Shown one piece after another: positions 1-12,806 of a stretch of 64,000 bases of DNA. Source of the stretch: Vespula vulgaris. Lineage: Eukaryota > Arthropoda > Insecta > Hymenoptera > Vespidae. Under the pieces are notes generated by a model, which was not told the DNA's origin, searched no databases, and saw only the letters and a program-made list of their open reading frames with translations. The stretch covers positions 1,767,001 through 1,831,000 of the forward strand of contig NC_066589.1 of the NCBI RefSeq assembly GCF_905475345.1, read 5' to 3'. The position numbers were made by a program, and so were the translations under genes. Within the stretch, counting starts at the first letter, position 1, and every line of letters begins with the position of its first letter.

Positions 1-602
1 TCTAGTTTTATAATCCTTGATTAAATTAAAATTAAAGAATCGTATCCTTCGACATGGAATTTTAAAAATATTTTTTCAAAGTAATTTCTGCAACATAATT
101 ATACGTTATTCCAAAACATATATATATATATATATTCAAGATATAATAATACAATATACTTAATTTCCACAAAGAAAAATCGCAAATATTACTTCAAAGA
201 GTATCTAATTAATTTCATAAAAAAAAAACAAAAAAAAAAGCCAAGAAAAAACTTCGACAAGAAAGATATGCGTCTAAACGTCATCGTTGCTTTGTTTTTC
301 TCCGTTTTATTTTTTTTCCCGCTACTATAAACGATCTCAGTCGTTATCGTAGGTCGGCGACGCGCAAAAATAGCCGTCTGAAAAACGAATGCTTTTAAAA
401 AGAACGAGTCGGAAAACGAAAAGGAAGAGAGGTGTGGGTGGTCCTAACATTACACATTACCGCGCAAAAACGTTCCTTTTACTCATCATCCTACATCTTT
501 TCGCATAGAACTACACTCATGACGTAATGTCAAACGGTTATCTCGCGATAACAAATAAAACGAAGAGGAAAAACAAATAAAAAAGAGAAGAAAATAAATA
601 AC

Positions 603-603
<1 letters not shown>

Positions 604-637
<34 letters not shown>

Positions 638-638
638 A
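604..638. repeat. (AAAT)n microsatellite
   Basis: About nine tandem AAAT units. Confidence 0.9.
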
Positions 639-1262
639 GCATCATTTTTGCGAAATCTCTCATTAGAACGACAAGTTGGAAACACAGATTCCGATGTCTT
701 CAAATAAGAAAGGAAATAGGAATGCTGTTCGATCGAATTGATCAACGTCGACGGTGAATTTTTTTCCACCTGACAAAACCTTAAAAAGAGAAAATAAACT
801 AATTTGAGCACTCGGAAAGAAAAAAAAAGAAAAAAGAGGAAAAGAGAGAGAGAGAGAGAGATCTACATGAACGTTCGAAGCAGGTAGAATAGAAACGAAA
901 TGTTAAATTCGACCCATATTCGATGAACGATCAAAACGTGCAAATAATTTTTGTACCTTACTATCGATTCCCTTAGTTCGTTACAATTTTCATGTTCATA
1001 GATCGTAGTAAATAAATAAGTAAATAAATGATAGATGGACGTAACGCGAAAAACAATTTGCAAATGGAAAAATGATAATACGAAATAATGAATACAAAGG
1101 AGTAACATAAGTATAGCGGATAAAGACACAATGGGAAACGAAGAAAACAAAGAAAGACCGCGGAAGAAGCATCATCACGTAATCAAGATGTGCGTAAGCA
1201 CATATCTAACCAGTCAACGACAGCATGGGTAGCGTGCGGGAGCGCGTGCATTCTCTGTCTTT

Positions 1263-1268
<6 letters not shown>

Positions 1269-1331
<63 letters not shown>
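1269..1331. repeat. (CT)n microsatellite with CTAT interruptions
   Basis: Uninterrupted CT from 1269 to 1310, then CTATCTCT variants. It produces a Ser/Leu-rich ORF at 1225-1650 that is not credible as a gene. Confidence 0.9.
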
Positions 1332-2799
1332 ACACGCTCGATTCTTCATGGCGCGTGTAAAACACGTTCGGGTCGAGGCAGTGTCGTCTCTTTTTCCGCG
1401 TAAACGACAACGTTCTACGTCCGATGCACCAACAACCAAACAAGCAAGCAAGCAAGCAACAACCAAACTGATCAACCAACTACGACACAACTGCTCGAGA
1501 AGAGCACATGCACGAAAACGTGACTTTCAAAGGCAAAACGTTGCCGATGACGTCGTTTCAAACGACGAGGAGAAAGAAGAGAAGGAAGAGATTCTGTGCT
1601 TTGAAACGATTTTTACGAATAATATAGAGAACGAGTTAGAATGTCGTTAGAAAAGAAATTAGATAAGAGAAATGATCGAAGCAGAGAAGAAGCAAACGTC
1701 TAATCTCTCCTTGTTTTTGTGATATTCTCTCTAATCTTTCTATAAAAATATAAAATAAATATCAATATAAAAATAAATGGAAGCTATTCGATTAGAACGT
1801 ATATCTACGAATTACGATCGTTATATGTATCTATCTGTGTCTATATCTATATAGGTACGAATGTAGTCCATATATATATAAAACATTTCTATATCTACCG
1901 ATTCACATAAACGTATTTATATAGATCTATACATGCATACCTATACACAAATAGAAAAAACAATACACGAAGCAAATAATGAATATATTTTAGTGCACAT
2001 GCCAATACACACGCACGTATCTATATACATTTATACATATATATATATAATATATATGTGTATATATATATATATACCCTGAAGTATTTATTTACGTGCG
2101 AACGGTTTGGCTCACATCCATCGTCGACGATAGAAGCGCGAAAAACAGGCAGACAGCTGCGCTATCGTCTCTATTAGAAGACACCCTCTCATTTCATTCC
2201 CACGAAAGACGATCGCAGAAGGCAACCGCGATTTTTCTATAGTAAAACGAAGGGACCGGTGGTTTCTTTGATCCTTTGACTTCCGCGGACCTAACTATGA
2301 CGACCTATGTAGTATGTTGTTCGTGATTTAGGCCCGGAGCTAAACGCGAGGCCATCGACCCTCTTCTTTTTTTCTTTTTTCTTTCTTTTTCTTCTTCTTT
2401 TTTTCTTCTTTTACTTCTATTTCTTTTCTACCTGTTTCGAGGTTTTACTTTGTTAGCCGCTCGCAAGCTGTTTTCTTAGAACAAAGAAACGATCTTCTAA
2501 CGATCATCGATATATAATCATTTACACATTCGTATTTTTCTACATAGATATGTTTATTGTCTTAAGTAATTAAAACGAAACGAAGGAACATAACAAAGGC
2601 TGAAAATTAAGATTGCTTTGTAAACCATGCTTCAATATACTTTCGTTAATTAAACCAATGAATATTATATTATAGCGGAAAACAAAGAATTTAATGACAC
2701 TGATAAATCCAGACACTTTCTGTAAAATCGTTAATTAAAAAATATAATATTGCTATATTAAAATTATTAAAATTTGTCAAGAGAGAAAGACAGCCAGAC

Positions 2800-2872
2800 G
2801 AACGGACAGAGAGACAGAGAGAGAAAGAAAGAGAGAAAGAGAGAGAGAGAGACAGAGAGAGAGAGGGAGATC
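2800..2872. repeat. GA-rich imperfect microsatellite
   Basis: GA, GAAA and GACA units in a continuous purine tract. Confidence 0.85.
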
Positions 2873-4989
2873 GACTAAATTTCAATTTATTAAAGTAAAC
2901 TAAATATCCTTTTTAATTTTCCTCTTTAACCGAGTCCAGAATTCACAAACACGAACAGAAAAATACGAGTACGAACGATACGAACGAAAAATGAGAATTA
3001 AACGTAAAAGACAAACTACTTAAAAAAAAAATATATATATATATATATAAAGAACAAACAAACGGACGAAAAAAGAGAAAGAAAAGAAAAGAAAAGAAAA
3101 GGAAAAAAAGTGAAAATGACGAAGGTATCGATTTTCGGTGACATGGTATAAGAACAATTTAAAACGATAGGTGGACGCACAAAGTCGACGCATATGGCTG
3201 AGGTCGTTGACCTGCAAGAACATACAGCAAGGTAGGCAAACAAGCGAGGACAGAGAGAGACTCCTCTCCTCCGACCCCTGCAGCCCAGCCCGAAAGAAGA
3301 AGCGTTTCCTCATTGGTTCTCACCTGCACCAAATTCCTAGCTGGCCAACCTCGGTCATTGACCCTTCTTAGAAGAGCACGCGGAAGACCGCGATCGTTGC
3401 GCTCGTGCGTCTAAAGACCCACCTCATAGCAATGTCCATTGCCATCGTTCTCTTCTTTCCAGGTAGTTCTCAAAATCGATCCCTCCAAGATCGCTATAAG
3501 CCCTTCGCCAAAAAGAAAAAACGAAGAAAAGGAAAGAGAGAAAGAGATAGAGAGAAAGATGAAAAAGAAACGAAAGTTCAAATTCCAAGTAATCCGACGA
3601 GGGACCCTGAAAAATAAGAATAAAACTCACCAAGATGTCTAACTTAACGTGTCTGTTATTATTTAGTCTTCCTCAAGTTTCTTCTCCGTGATAAATTAAC
3701 AATTATCGTCTTAACGATTAATCATGAGTCTATAGAAAATGCTCGTTACCAACATCCAAAAGATTGTCCACCCAATAATCGTAAATTGCTCGTCCGTATT
3801 TTATTACGTGCTTTTTTCTCTCTCTTTCTCTCTCTCTCTTTTAATTATTACTTATTAGTTCGTGGCATTAATCTCGGGTTGGAAGGAGAAATTTTGTGTT
3901 TTTTGAATCACTTTGTGATTTTGAAAAGAAAAGAAGAAGAAGACTAAGATATTAAAAAATTATAAAAGAGAGAGAGAAGGAGAAAAAATAAAACCGAAAG
4001 AAGAAAAAAAAGAGAGAAAATAAAAGGATAACAGTCGACTGGACAAGTATACAGAAACACGTGCCGAAATTTTCTAGTCGGTTTAGTCGATAAAATAAGT
4101 ATCATCGATGATGATAGAAAAAGAAAATAAATTATCGCTCGCGTTGGTAGTTAATAATAAAATCGTCGGGGAATCGTATAGTCCTTGAATCGGCCGTTCA
4201 GCGACGATTCGTCCGGGTCTGCACGTGGAGCGATACCGGCTTTCAGAGGTCACGGGTAACGACTCGACCCGAGAGAGCAGAGCTCGTCTTCCCTATCGTT
4301 TGCTCTATCTGTGCAACGAGTTTCTCGACACGACACACAATATTAGAGATCTCTATTTAAACCTCTTCTAAATAATAATTCTATTAAACTATTTTCATTT
4401 CGATAGCATCCAACGAATAAATAATATCTAATAGTTTGGACTAAACGCGAATACGTGCTTTGCATATTTCTTAAATCAATTACGGAGTCAAGGAAATACC
4501 ATTGGGAATCAATTCGAGCGCTTAACGTTAATCGATGGTATCATTAAAATGTCCTCACGACGTATACTGTACGTACTCGATGATAATTGATAGATAGTAA
4601 ACGACCGTTATCGTATCGTTAAATCGTATGTACATATTATCACGTTAAAAGTGAAATGATCGAGCCATTAAATTTTCTCCGGATAACAATCGTATTTTTC
4701 TTTTTTAATTCCGTCAGAAGAATGTCAAATCTATTCTCGTATTTATCATTCGTCCGGATGTTTTTTTCTCTTTTGATAGAAAAACAACAAACGCTCGATA
4801 AACACTTTTGTTAATTAACGAAATGATTAGTCTCGCCTATTATCTTGGCACATTAAATATCGAAAAATTCCGTGAATCTATTTTCGGTTGAGACGATTAA
4901 GAACCGGTCGTCGAGGCGTTATCGATTATGCGATCTCTCAAAAAAAGCGATTAAAAGCAAACGATGAGAACCGATGATTGAATAAATGA

Positions 4990-4994
<5 letters not shown>

Positions 4995-5022
<28 letters not shown>
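4995..5022. repeat. (AG)14 microsatellite
   Basis: Perfect AG dinucleotide run. Confidence 0.9.
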
Positions 5023-5027
<5 letters not shown>

Positions 5028-7639
5028 AAAGCATGATCATCGTACGCGCCGGATAAGTCGTGGAAATTCTCGAGGAAAATTATCAGGAATCCCCGGATGA
5101 ATCGTACTTGCTGATGTCACGCAAACATACTATTGTTGCATAATTAGTTACAATGGACCTCGGCGAAGGTCGCGGACGAGTTACGCTCTAAGGAAATCCC
5201 ACGAGTTTGAGAAAGTAGCTACGAATTTGTTACGTGTAGTCACGATAATCGTAAATTTAGCTTTGAAATTTTGTTAATTTTTGTATTAAACGTAACGATG
5301 ACTTTCGCACAGTTCTACAAGTTTTTAATCTAACTCTAACATTTCGTATCATTCTATTTTCTCTTTTCTTTTTATCTTTATCTCTTTCTTTCTTTCTTTT
5401 TTTTTCTTTTCAAGGAAAGTCGACTCAAATTGGATTTACGGTTCATTTCCCCGGTGTAAGATTTATTAAGACGAAAGATTGACGATATTAGCGAAATTCG
5501 ATTAAAAAATGTAAGATCGTCGCTTTCTCTTTTTTCCCGTCAAAAACCGTAAGCAAACGTTATCAACTAGATATACCGTGTTTATCTATAATTGTTAAAA
5601 TAATTCTAACGAATGATATTTTAAATGTCTCAGATAAATAAATATCATTAAGAGATATTTAAAATAGAAGAAGAGATAAGATTAGAAATCGTGGTATATA
5701 GTGGAGATACCAAAGACATTAAGAGAAAATAAATGACTCTTCTTCGGTAGTAATGGTAATAGTACGAAAAAGGTTGCTGAGAGACGAAGAAAAACGATCA
5801 AATACGAGATGAGGGGTTACACCTTTTGAGTGCCGGCCATTCCTACGAGAGGAAAGTTGTTTTCGCCAAAAAAGAATCTCAGAGGAGAAGAATCTGAGAA
5901 TCCGATGTAATTTACGTAATCAGCCCATTGCCGGCTAGATACCGGTAATACCGGCATCGAACACGGTGAGAAGAATAATACCGAATACGAGAATCGAAAT
6001 GCCACATCCTGAGCTAACGTGCATGCGTACAACCAGCCACGGGAAATCGGTAAACCGGTCGTACACGAATGAACCTAGGTATCTATAATACTGGCTCTGT
6101 CCTATTTTAATTAATGCGCATAAGAAATTATTATAGTTATTGCATATAGTAGAAGATACGAAAATGTAAGGGCATCGATGTAAGAGATATTTGATTTATA
6201 AGTATTTACATACTTATATCTATATATTTTTTAAAAAGATAATTCCATGGGAAAGACAATTTCAATTTTCTTTTTTTTTTCCTTTGATAAGTTTGATAAA
6301 ATACTTTGTGTCGATTAATTATAATAAAATATATGTAAATACGCGTTACTTAGGTATCTATTGATAAATATTAACAAGAACATTAGTTTTCTTTTCGACT
6401 TATTGCATGCTTAAATTTATGATGATATTTGTGCAGTCGTACGATCATTATTTCTTAATGATAGAAAATCATGATGTTCGATTATAATCAATCGTTGAAT
6501 GTTAATTGAAAAGCCAATAAATTTTTGGTAAATAAGTGTAATTTAAAGGAAATATAAATATCGCAGTTGTGCAATTGCTGTTGATTCAACGAAACGCTTT
6601 GCTTACTTACTCGGTATCCAAAACAGCCTTGACCTATAAACAGAAAGTCATTGCTAACAATATCATTGAAGTTTTGGTACTCGGTTTTCTTCAAAAGTAT
6701 GGCTAAACTATTCTGGAAAATTCAAGATAGTACGAAAATGAACAAACAATCGATCTACAAATCTTCTGAAATTTAACCGATGAGTATCAATAATAGCATA
6801 CTTTAGTTAATTTTACATCGATAGAAGAAGGTTCACTTTCTATTTAGCTATCTTACAGTATTCTATTCGTACAAAGAAAAATATGATTGTGCGATAGCAA
6901 CTTTTACACGCACACGTAATAGACAATTTTTCAGCTATTCTGAAAAGTATGATACTCATTTCGTATTTCACTGTTAATAACTATCATATATGATAAAAAA
7001 ATAAATTGAAAATAACGTATTGCTCGTCCATATCAAAGTTCTATAGTTTGATTCGCAACTTTCCTATATTTCGGGATAAATCTTCAAGTACACTAGCATG
7101 AATATTTTTGATGTACGAAGATATTGTTTCTCCTCTTTTTCTTTATATATAAATATATATATATATGTATTATACATTATATATATATATTATATATATT
7201 ATATATATATAACAAGATAAAATTGTTGGAAATGTAACCTTCTCCTACCAGCTTAAAATAACTATTATGCTATTATTGACTATACCGGTATATACCTATA
7301 TACAAAGAGGAAATTTCAAAATTAGAAGATAAGGCTAACTTTAGCTACGTTCGAGAGACCATAGAGCGACTCGTTTCAACAACTAACCTTTAATAAACGA
7401 CAAGATTATTCGCGACATTCGTGATTTTTCTGTCGCGAGCCGACCGCAATCGAAAGTCGATTTGATACGATTTGAAATCTTAATACATTGTATTAAATCG
7501 TTCAATGATTTCCATTTTCGTTAAGATTTGAAAATAGTTTGAATTATTCAAAAGTCTCGAGTGTTTCACTAATAATCTAAAACGGGCATTAAAGAAGGCT
7601 TAGCTAAATACGCTTCTCTAAGAAGTCGAAAGTAGGTCT

Positions 7640-7650
7640 CGTCATCGTCA

Positions 7651-7698
<48 letters not shown>
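7640..7698. repeat. (TCG)n trinucleotide array, first copy
   Basis: TCG/TCA triplets, perfect from about 7659. On the - strand it reads as poly-Asp in an 86-codon ORF (7569-7829) without other support. Confidence 0.9.
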
Positions 7699-7699
<1 letters not shown>

Positions 7700-7950
7700 C
7701 GTTATGGTCGTTGTCGTCAACGTCGTGTTCGTTGGGCTGAGAAAGCATCGAAGGACGAGGAAACGGGTGCTTCCTTGATTTCGTGAATCTAATAAATTTC
7801 AATATGATTTTGGCCTGCCGACTTGGCACGTGTCCCGTTATTGAGAATCACTGGGCCGACGAGGCTTCCTAAACAATGCTCGACTCACTTTCACTTCGTC
7901 CCCACTGTTCCTACACGACTACCACGGCCGTCGACGTCTTCGTCACTATC

Positions 7951-7951
7951 A

Positions 7952-8002
<51 letters not shown>

Positions 8003-8012
8003 TCGTCGTCGT
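7951..8012. repeat. (TCG)n trinucleotide array, second copy
   Basis: Same motif and orientation as the array 250 bases upstream, nearly perfect over 62 bases. Confidence 0.9.
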
Positions 8013-8632
8013 AGTTAACGGCGACATTCTCATCACCATTCTGATTAAATGTGAATTGTAACAAACATTGAATAACAATTAACTCACATTATATCTCTCG
8101 GAGCACATATTTCTACTATTTCTCTCTCCATCGAAAAGATATAATCTTATCCACACATATAATTTCGTTAATCATCTAATCGTACGTTATTGAAGATGAG
8201 TGTGAAAGAAAATTACATACTTTTACGAGGTCCGTCGTGAATAGACGATCACATTAAGAGACAGAGGGAAGTCATTCTAACCTGTTTAATTAAACTCGAT
8301 CAAAGTTTTGCAAGCAATGAACAATAACTTAATATCAATATCATTAACCCTAATAAATATTCATAAATCGTTGAGTACAATAGAGACTGCGCGGATGGTA
8401 ATGATTTAATATTACAAATGTAGTTCTTTTATTGTCTCTTATTATTTTCCTTCTCTCCTCCTTCTTGTTTCTTATTTATTTCTTTTTTCTTCTTTTCTTT
8501 TTTAAACTTCCCTTCGATCGTCTGGTTCATAAAACGACATGATCGTTCTTCGATCGACCTATATTTCGCAAGAGAAGGAAACTAAAGCAAACGAGGGGAA
8601 ATGGTGGTGGGAAGAGAGGTAGAGGAAGAGAA

Positions 8633-8666
8633 AGAAGAAGAAGAAGAAGAAGAAGAAGAAGAAGAA
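8633..8666. repeat. (GAA)n microsatellite
   Basis: About eleven GAA units following a purine-rich leader. Confidence 0.9.
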
Positions 8667-9689
8667 AAGAATTTGCATGAATTCTCATAGGAGTTCGATA
8701 CAATGCGATTATAGAAATATCTGGAACCATTTCGTAAGTCGAACGGCGGATCCACAGCTCATTGTTGTTGCGCACGAACCTTCGTCGGGCGTCGATTGGT
8801 GCACGGCTTGAATCGAGCCTGGGAAGATTGCAAAAACGGAATTCTTATATTCGTACAACAATGGGACGGATGACCGTCGAATCCGCTCTAGATTTCAGAA
8901 ACAATTCTATCCATGTCTCACAGATACTACGTACACATCGTCGTTACATAGTAATTATGACAATTACTTTTTTCCACAGATAGTTATGTCTTCTTGGTGA
9001 TTATCGTTAATATTAATTATATTTATAATCGACGTAATTATATATTATCATGACACACGAATATTCCTTTTCTAAAAAGCTAAACAAATTTCAAAGAAAG
9101 TAGAAAAGAAAAAAAAAATCTATAGAAACCCCGAAAAAAGAAATTGAACTTTTTCGTGAAATCTCCGAATATGTTTATTCTCACGTTATCTATCTGTCTA
9201 TCTCACTTTTTAACCCTATCTTTATTACAATTATTACTGTAGTAACATATCTTTATTATCATCTATCTTATCTCACGTTTCTCTATAACATATCTTTATT
9301 TAAATAATTAATCAAACCAAACGCTAACGATACGACAGAGATTCCAAAATTTCGGATCTTTTTCGTTTGTATGTTAAGAAGAAACTTGGAAGACGTTTTG
9401 TTTCATTATTTCACATATGTTTTAGCGTATCTCTATCGCAACAATTATCCTCAAAAGAATTAATTATATCTTCCTTTACATTTTCCTTGTCAATAAAACT
9501 TACTTCTCTTCAAAAGAAAACAACAAAGTATATATATATATCTATACATCATTGTAAATCTTTTCCTCGATCTTTAACCCTTCTTTTTTCCTTCGTTCGG
9601 TCTACCACAATATCGAAGGTGTTTTGTCCCGTTTACTGTGGCAGAATGGTGTCAGTTACATAAGGTCTCCTGCCGTGCCCAGAAGTATC

Positions 9690-9699
9690 GAGGATTGGT

Positions 9700-9730
<31 letters not shown>

Positions 9731-10985
9731 AAGAGACTTTGCTTACAGCTTGACGACCGGATAAGAAGAAGCAGAAGCAGAAAAAGCAGAGAAGAAGACG
9801 AAGACGAAGACGAAGACGAAGAAGAAGAAAAAGAAAAAGGAAAAAAAAGGAAAAAGAAGGATCAGTGTTGGTATCTCTCGGTGTGGGTTCGAGAAAGGAA
9901 AGAAAAGAAAAAAGAAAGGACCCGTGAAGAAGGAACGGTAGAGGGGAGGAAGAAACCTCGTGCTGAAGAAGCTGGAGGGAAAGACATGAATGTGATTCGA
10001 GAAAGAAGGTGAAAGATAAAAAGAGACAGACGAACAGAGAAAGAAACGAAAAGAAACGGAACGAAACGAAACGAATGAGATGGAAGAAGTAAAAAAAAGA
10101 AAAAGAAAAAGAAAAGAAGAAAAGACAGAGATAGACACAAACAGACAGACAGAGACAGAGACAGAGACAGAGACAGACAGACAGACAGACAGAGAGAGAA
10201 AGAGAAAGAGAAAGAGAAAGATCGCGTCTACCTATACGAGAGGCTCGAATAGAAGTAAGGAAGGGAAAGAGGTAGGGCCAACGAACACGGAGATAGGACG
10301 AAAATTGACCAATGACGAGACGGTACCGCCATGGTTCTTTTTACGAAGCACGGTAAGGGGAGCGAGGAGGTGAGAAAAGTGAAAGTTCGCGCTAAGCCGG
10401 CAAAGCTAATATCTCCCTACCTTCCGCCTATCCCTTCCACAATTATCGTCCTATCCCTTTCTCTCTTTCTTTTTCTTTCTCTTTCTTATTCTCCTCTCAT
10501 CCCCTCTGCTTCCTCCTACCACTCCCCCTTCACTCTTCGACTCCTTTATTCCTCATCTTGACGGAGAGTTCCGTACGGCATCAAACTTTTTTTTCCTTCC
10601 ACATCGCTATCTCCTCGATTATTTCTTTTATTCCTTCTTTTCTTTTTTCTTTTTTCTTTTTCCTTCTTCTTCTTCTTCTTCTTCTTTCTTTTTTCTTCTA
10701 ATCGACTCGTAAATTTTCGTATCTTTTTCGAGAAAATTTCTAAGATACGAATGGACATGCGACATAAAGCGAAGTGTTTTCGTAGAATTTCACTTCTCAC
10801 TCGTTCGTTATCTCTTCCTTCCTTTCTCTTTTTTCTTTACTTTTCTTTTTTTACGGTCTTCTCTTTCAGCTCGCACTTCGTGGATTGAAAAAGAAAAATA
10901 AAAAAAAAAAGAAGGAAGGAAAGAATGAAAAGAGAAAGAAAATGAAAAAAAGGAAGGAAAAAGAAGAAGAGGAGAGAAGGAACAT
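9690..10985. repeat. 1.3-kb block of alternating polypurine and polypyrimidine tracts
   Basis: Purine-rich DNA (9690-10230, with GAC/GAA triplets and (ACAG)n at 10141-10192) is followed by pyrimidine tracts (10455-10560, 10588-10700, 10800-10870) and a final purine tract (10890-10985). Long Lys/Glu/Arg or Phe/Ser ORFs on both strands come from the composition and are not annotated as genes. Confidence 0.85.
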
Positions 10986-11130
10986 AGAATTTCCGCGATT
11001 AATATCCCCGGGATAGATGCACGGTATATCGGCCGTCAAGGCGATACGTGTAAACTATTTGTTCCTATCTAAAGCAACTCGTCGAAGTTTATTGGTGGGG
11101 TTGCTTAGGTGAAGCGAGCGAACGAGCAAG

Positions 11131-11131
11131 G

Positions 11132-11163
<32 letters not shown>

Positions 11164-11199
11164 GAGCAAGCAAGCAAGCAAGCAAGCAAGCAGGCAGGC
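11131..11199. repeat. (AAGC)n tetranucleotide array
   Basis: About seventeen AAGC units with one GAGC change and a GGCA tail. Confidence 0.9.
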
Positions 11200-11467
11200 G
11201 GCCAGGCACTCCGGCGCCCTCGATTTCACTTTCATTACGAGGCCAGAGAGCGCTTCGCTTTACGCTCATTCACTCTCGTTCGTATGTACTTATGTGTATA
11301 TACATGTATATATATGTATATATATATATGTGTATGTATGTATGTGTGTGTTGGTACGCGTCGTATGTTGCACGTAAGCACATACGTGAGTACCGGCCAA
11401 TACGAGAGGAACGTATGTATGTATGTATATACAACCTACCTATCCGATCTTTTTTTTTTTTATCTAA

Positions 11468-11470
<3 letters not shown>

Positions 11471-11522
<52 letters not shown>
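11471..11522. repeat. (CT)26 microsatellite
   Basis: Perfect CT run, followed by CTAT units. Confidence 0.9.
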
Positions 11523-11525
<3 letters not shown>

Positions 11526-11673
11526 TCGTCTATCTATCTATTCATCTATCTTTCTCTCCCTTGTTTGATTTTTATTTATCCTAGGCACCTCGTTATCGAC
11601 CGTAAAAATAGAAACGAGCGAGCGTGTCTTCTCGAGAGCGCGATGACGCGATCGTCGATCCTTTCGAAGGAGA

Positions 11674-11746
11674 GTCCTCCTCCTCCTCATCCTCCTCCTC
11701 CTTCTCCTCCTCCTCCTGCTTCTTCTCTTCCTCCTCCTTTCCTTAC
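11674..11746. repeat. (TCC)n/(TTC)n pyrimidine triplet tract
   Basis: CCT/CTT triplets that read as poly-Ser or poly-Pro depending on frame. Confidence 0.85.
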
Positions 11747-12742
11747 TTCGCTTGTCAGACTATAATACTATCTACGATAATCGAGCGTGGGACGAAGTAT
11801 TTACAGTTCCGAAGGCAAAGCAATTTTCGCTATTTCTCTTGACTACGATCGATTTCTCATTTAAATCCTTCCCGAATCTATACACTTTACTCAGAAATAA
11901 ATTCCATTAGCAGAACTTTGAAGATACAGAAAGAAAATTCAAAGATTTACATTTCCGTGTTAAATGTTAAATGGATTTAGAATCGGTATTACGGATTCTC
12001 TTATATTAGATTAACGGAAATTGTTAGATGTATTTTATTGTTTGTACGAGATTACAGTTGAAGTATCTATATCTATCTCGTTAGAAGAGTTTTTCTAATA
12101 TCGTATTGAAAAAGATAACGGCCGACATCCTTGAGAATCTTTAGATAACGCGAAATAATCCCTTTACGTTGAGTAATCTAAACATTAGCACTGACGCAGC
12201 TAAGCAGATAGATATATAGATATAATAGAATTTTCATCGTGACGTTCGAAGAGAATTCAGATAATTAATTTGTATTTTCTACTGTATAAACTTAACAATT
12301 TTATGGATAATCGAGTTATTCCGATCGATTATCGTAAATAAACACCATCGAATATACCTAATACTTTGAGTATGAACTCTCGCTGAGGTAAAATATTCGA
12401 AAGTATTTCCTGTTAATTCATATCAATGATACCTAAGCTTTCATCTTCCGGTAAAATGAAATTACGAAAAGACGAGGTCGAACTCGGTAATGCACGAAGT
12501 TGTTCTCCAGGAAAGACGGTGCAATTAATATCTCGGAATGAAGTGCTTTAACCTCGCGAAAGGAGCGCGTTCTTTGTAATAACGGCAGTCAGGTATATAT
12601 ATCGCGATTATTGCAGATTGCAAAAGAGGCCGCGCGCGAACGCTTAGCGCGATCCGCAAATTACTTTACGCGAGACGTCATTAAAAGATAATTAAGAAGA
12701 TTACACGTCCTCGTAAAATAACGTTCGAGTTCGTTTGAACGC

Positions 12743-12773
12743 GAAAGAGAAAGAGAAAGAGAAAGAGAAAGAA

Positions 12774-12805
<32 letters not shown>

Positions 12806-12806
12806 T
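12743..12806. repeat. (GAAAGA)n/(GA)n tract
   Basis: Imperfect AAAGAG units grading into perfect GA. Confidence 0.85.

Larger units (their letters stand above)
1..9689. other. Gene-free AT-rich DNA with microsatellites
   Basis: No ORF here has both non-repetitive composition and a recognisable family. GC-richer islands at 4190-4340 and 5030-5200 could be promoters or enhancers but carry no coding signal. A short frame starting MAEVVDLQEHTAR at 3194 is followed by GTAGGC, but no acceptor exon continues it. Confidence 0.6.

Noticed and set aside
1225..1650. 141-codon + strand ORF
   Set aside because: Its first half is the CT microsatellite and the rest has no family-like motif.
7569..7829. 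Poly-Asp - strand ORF
   Set aside because: Created by the TCG array; flanks are not recognisable and no splice partner was found.
9638..10373. Lys/Glu/Arg-rich ORFs on + and Phe/Ser-rich ORFs on -
   Set aside because: Composition artefact of the purine/pyrimidine block.
11109..11765. 218-codon + strand ORF
   Set aside because: Consists of AAGC, TATG, CT and TCC repeats in succession.
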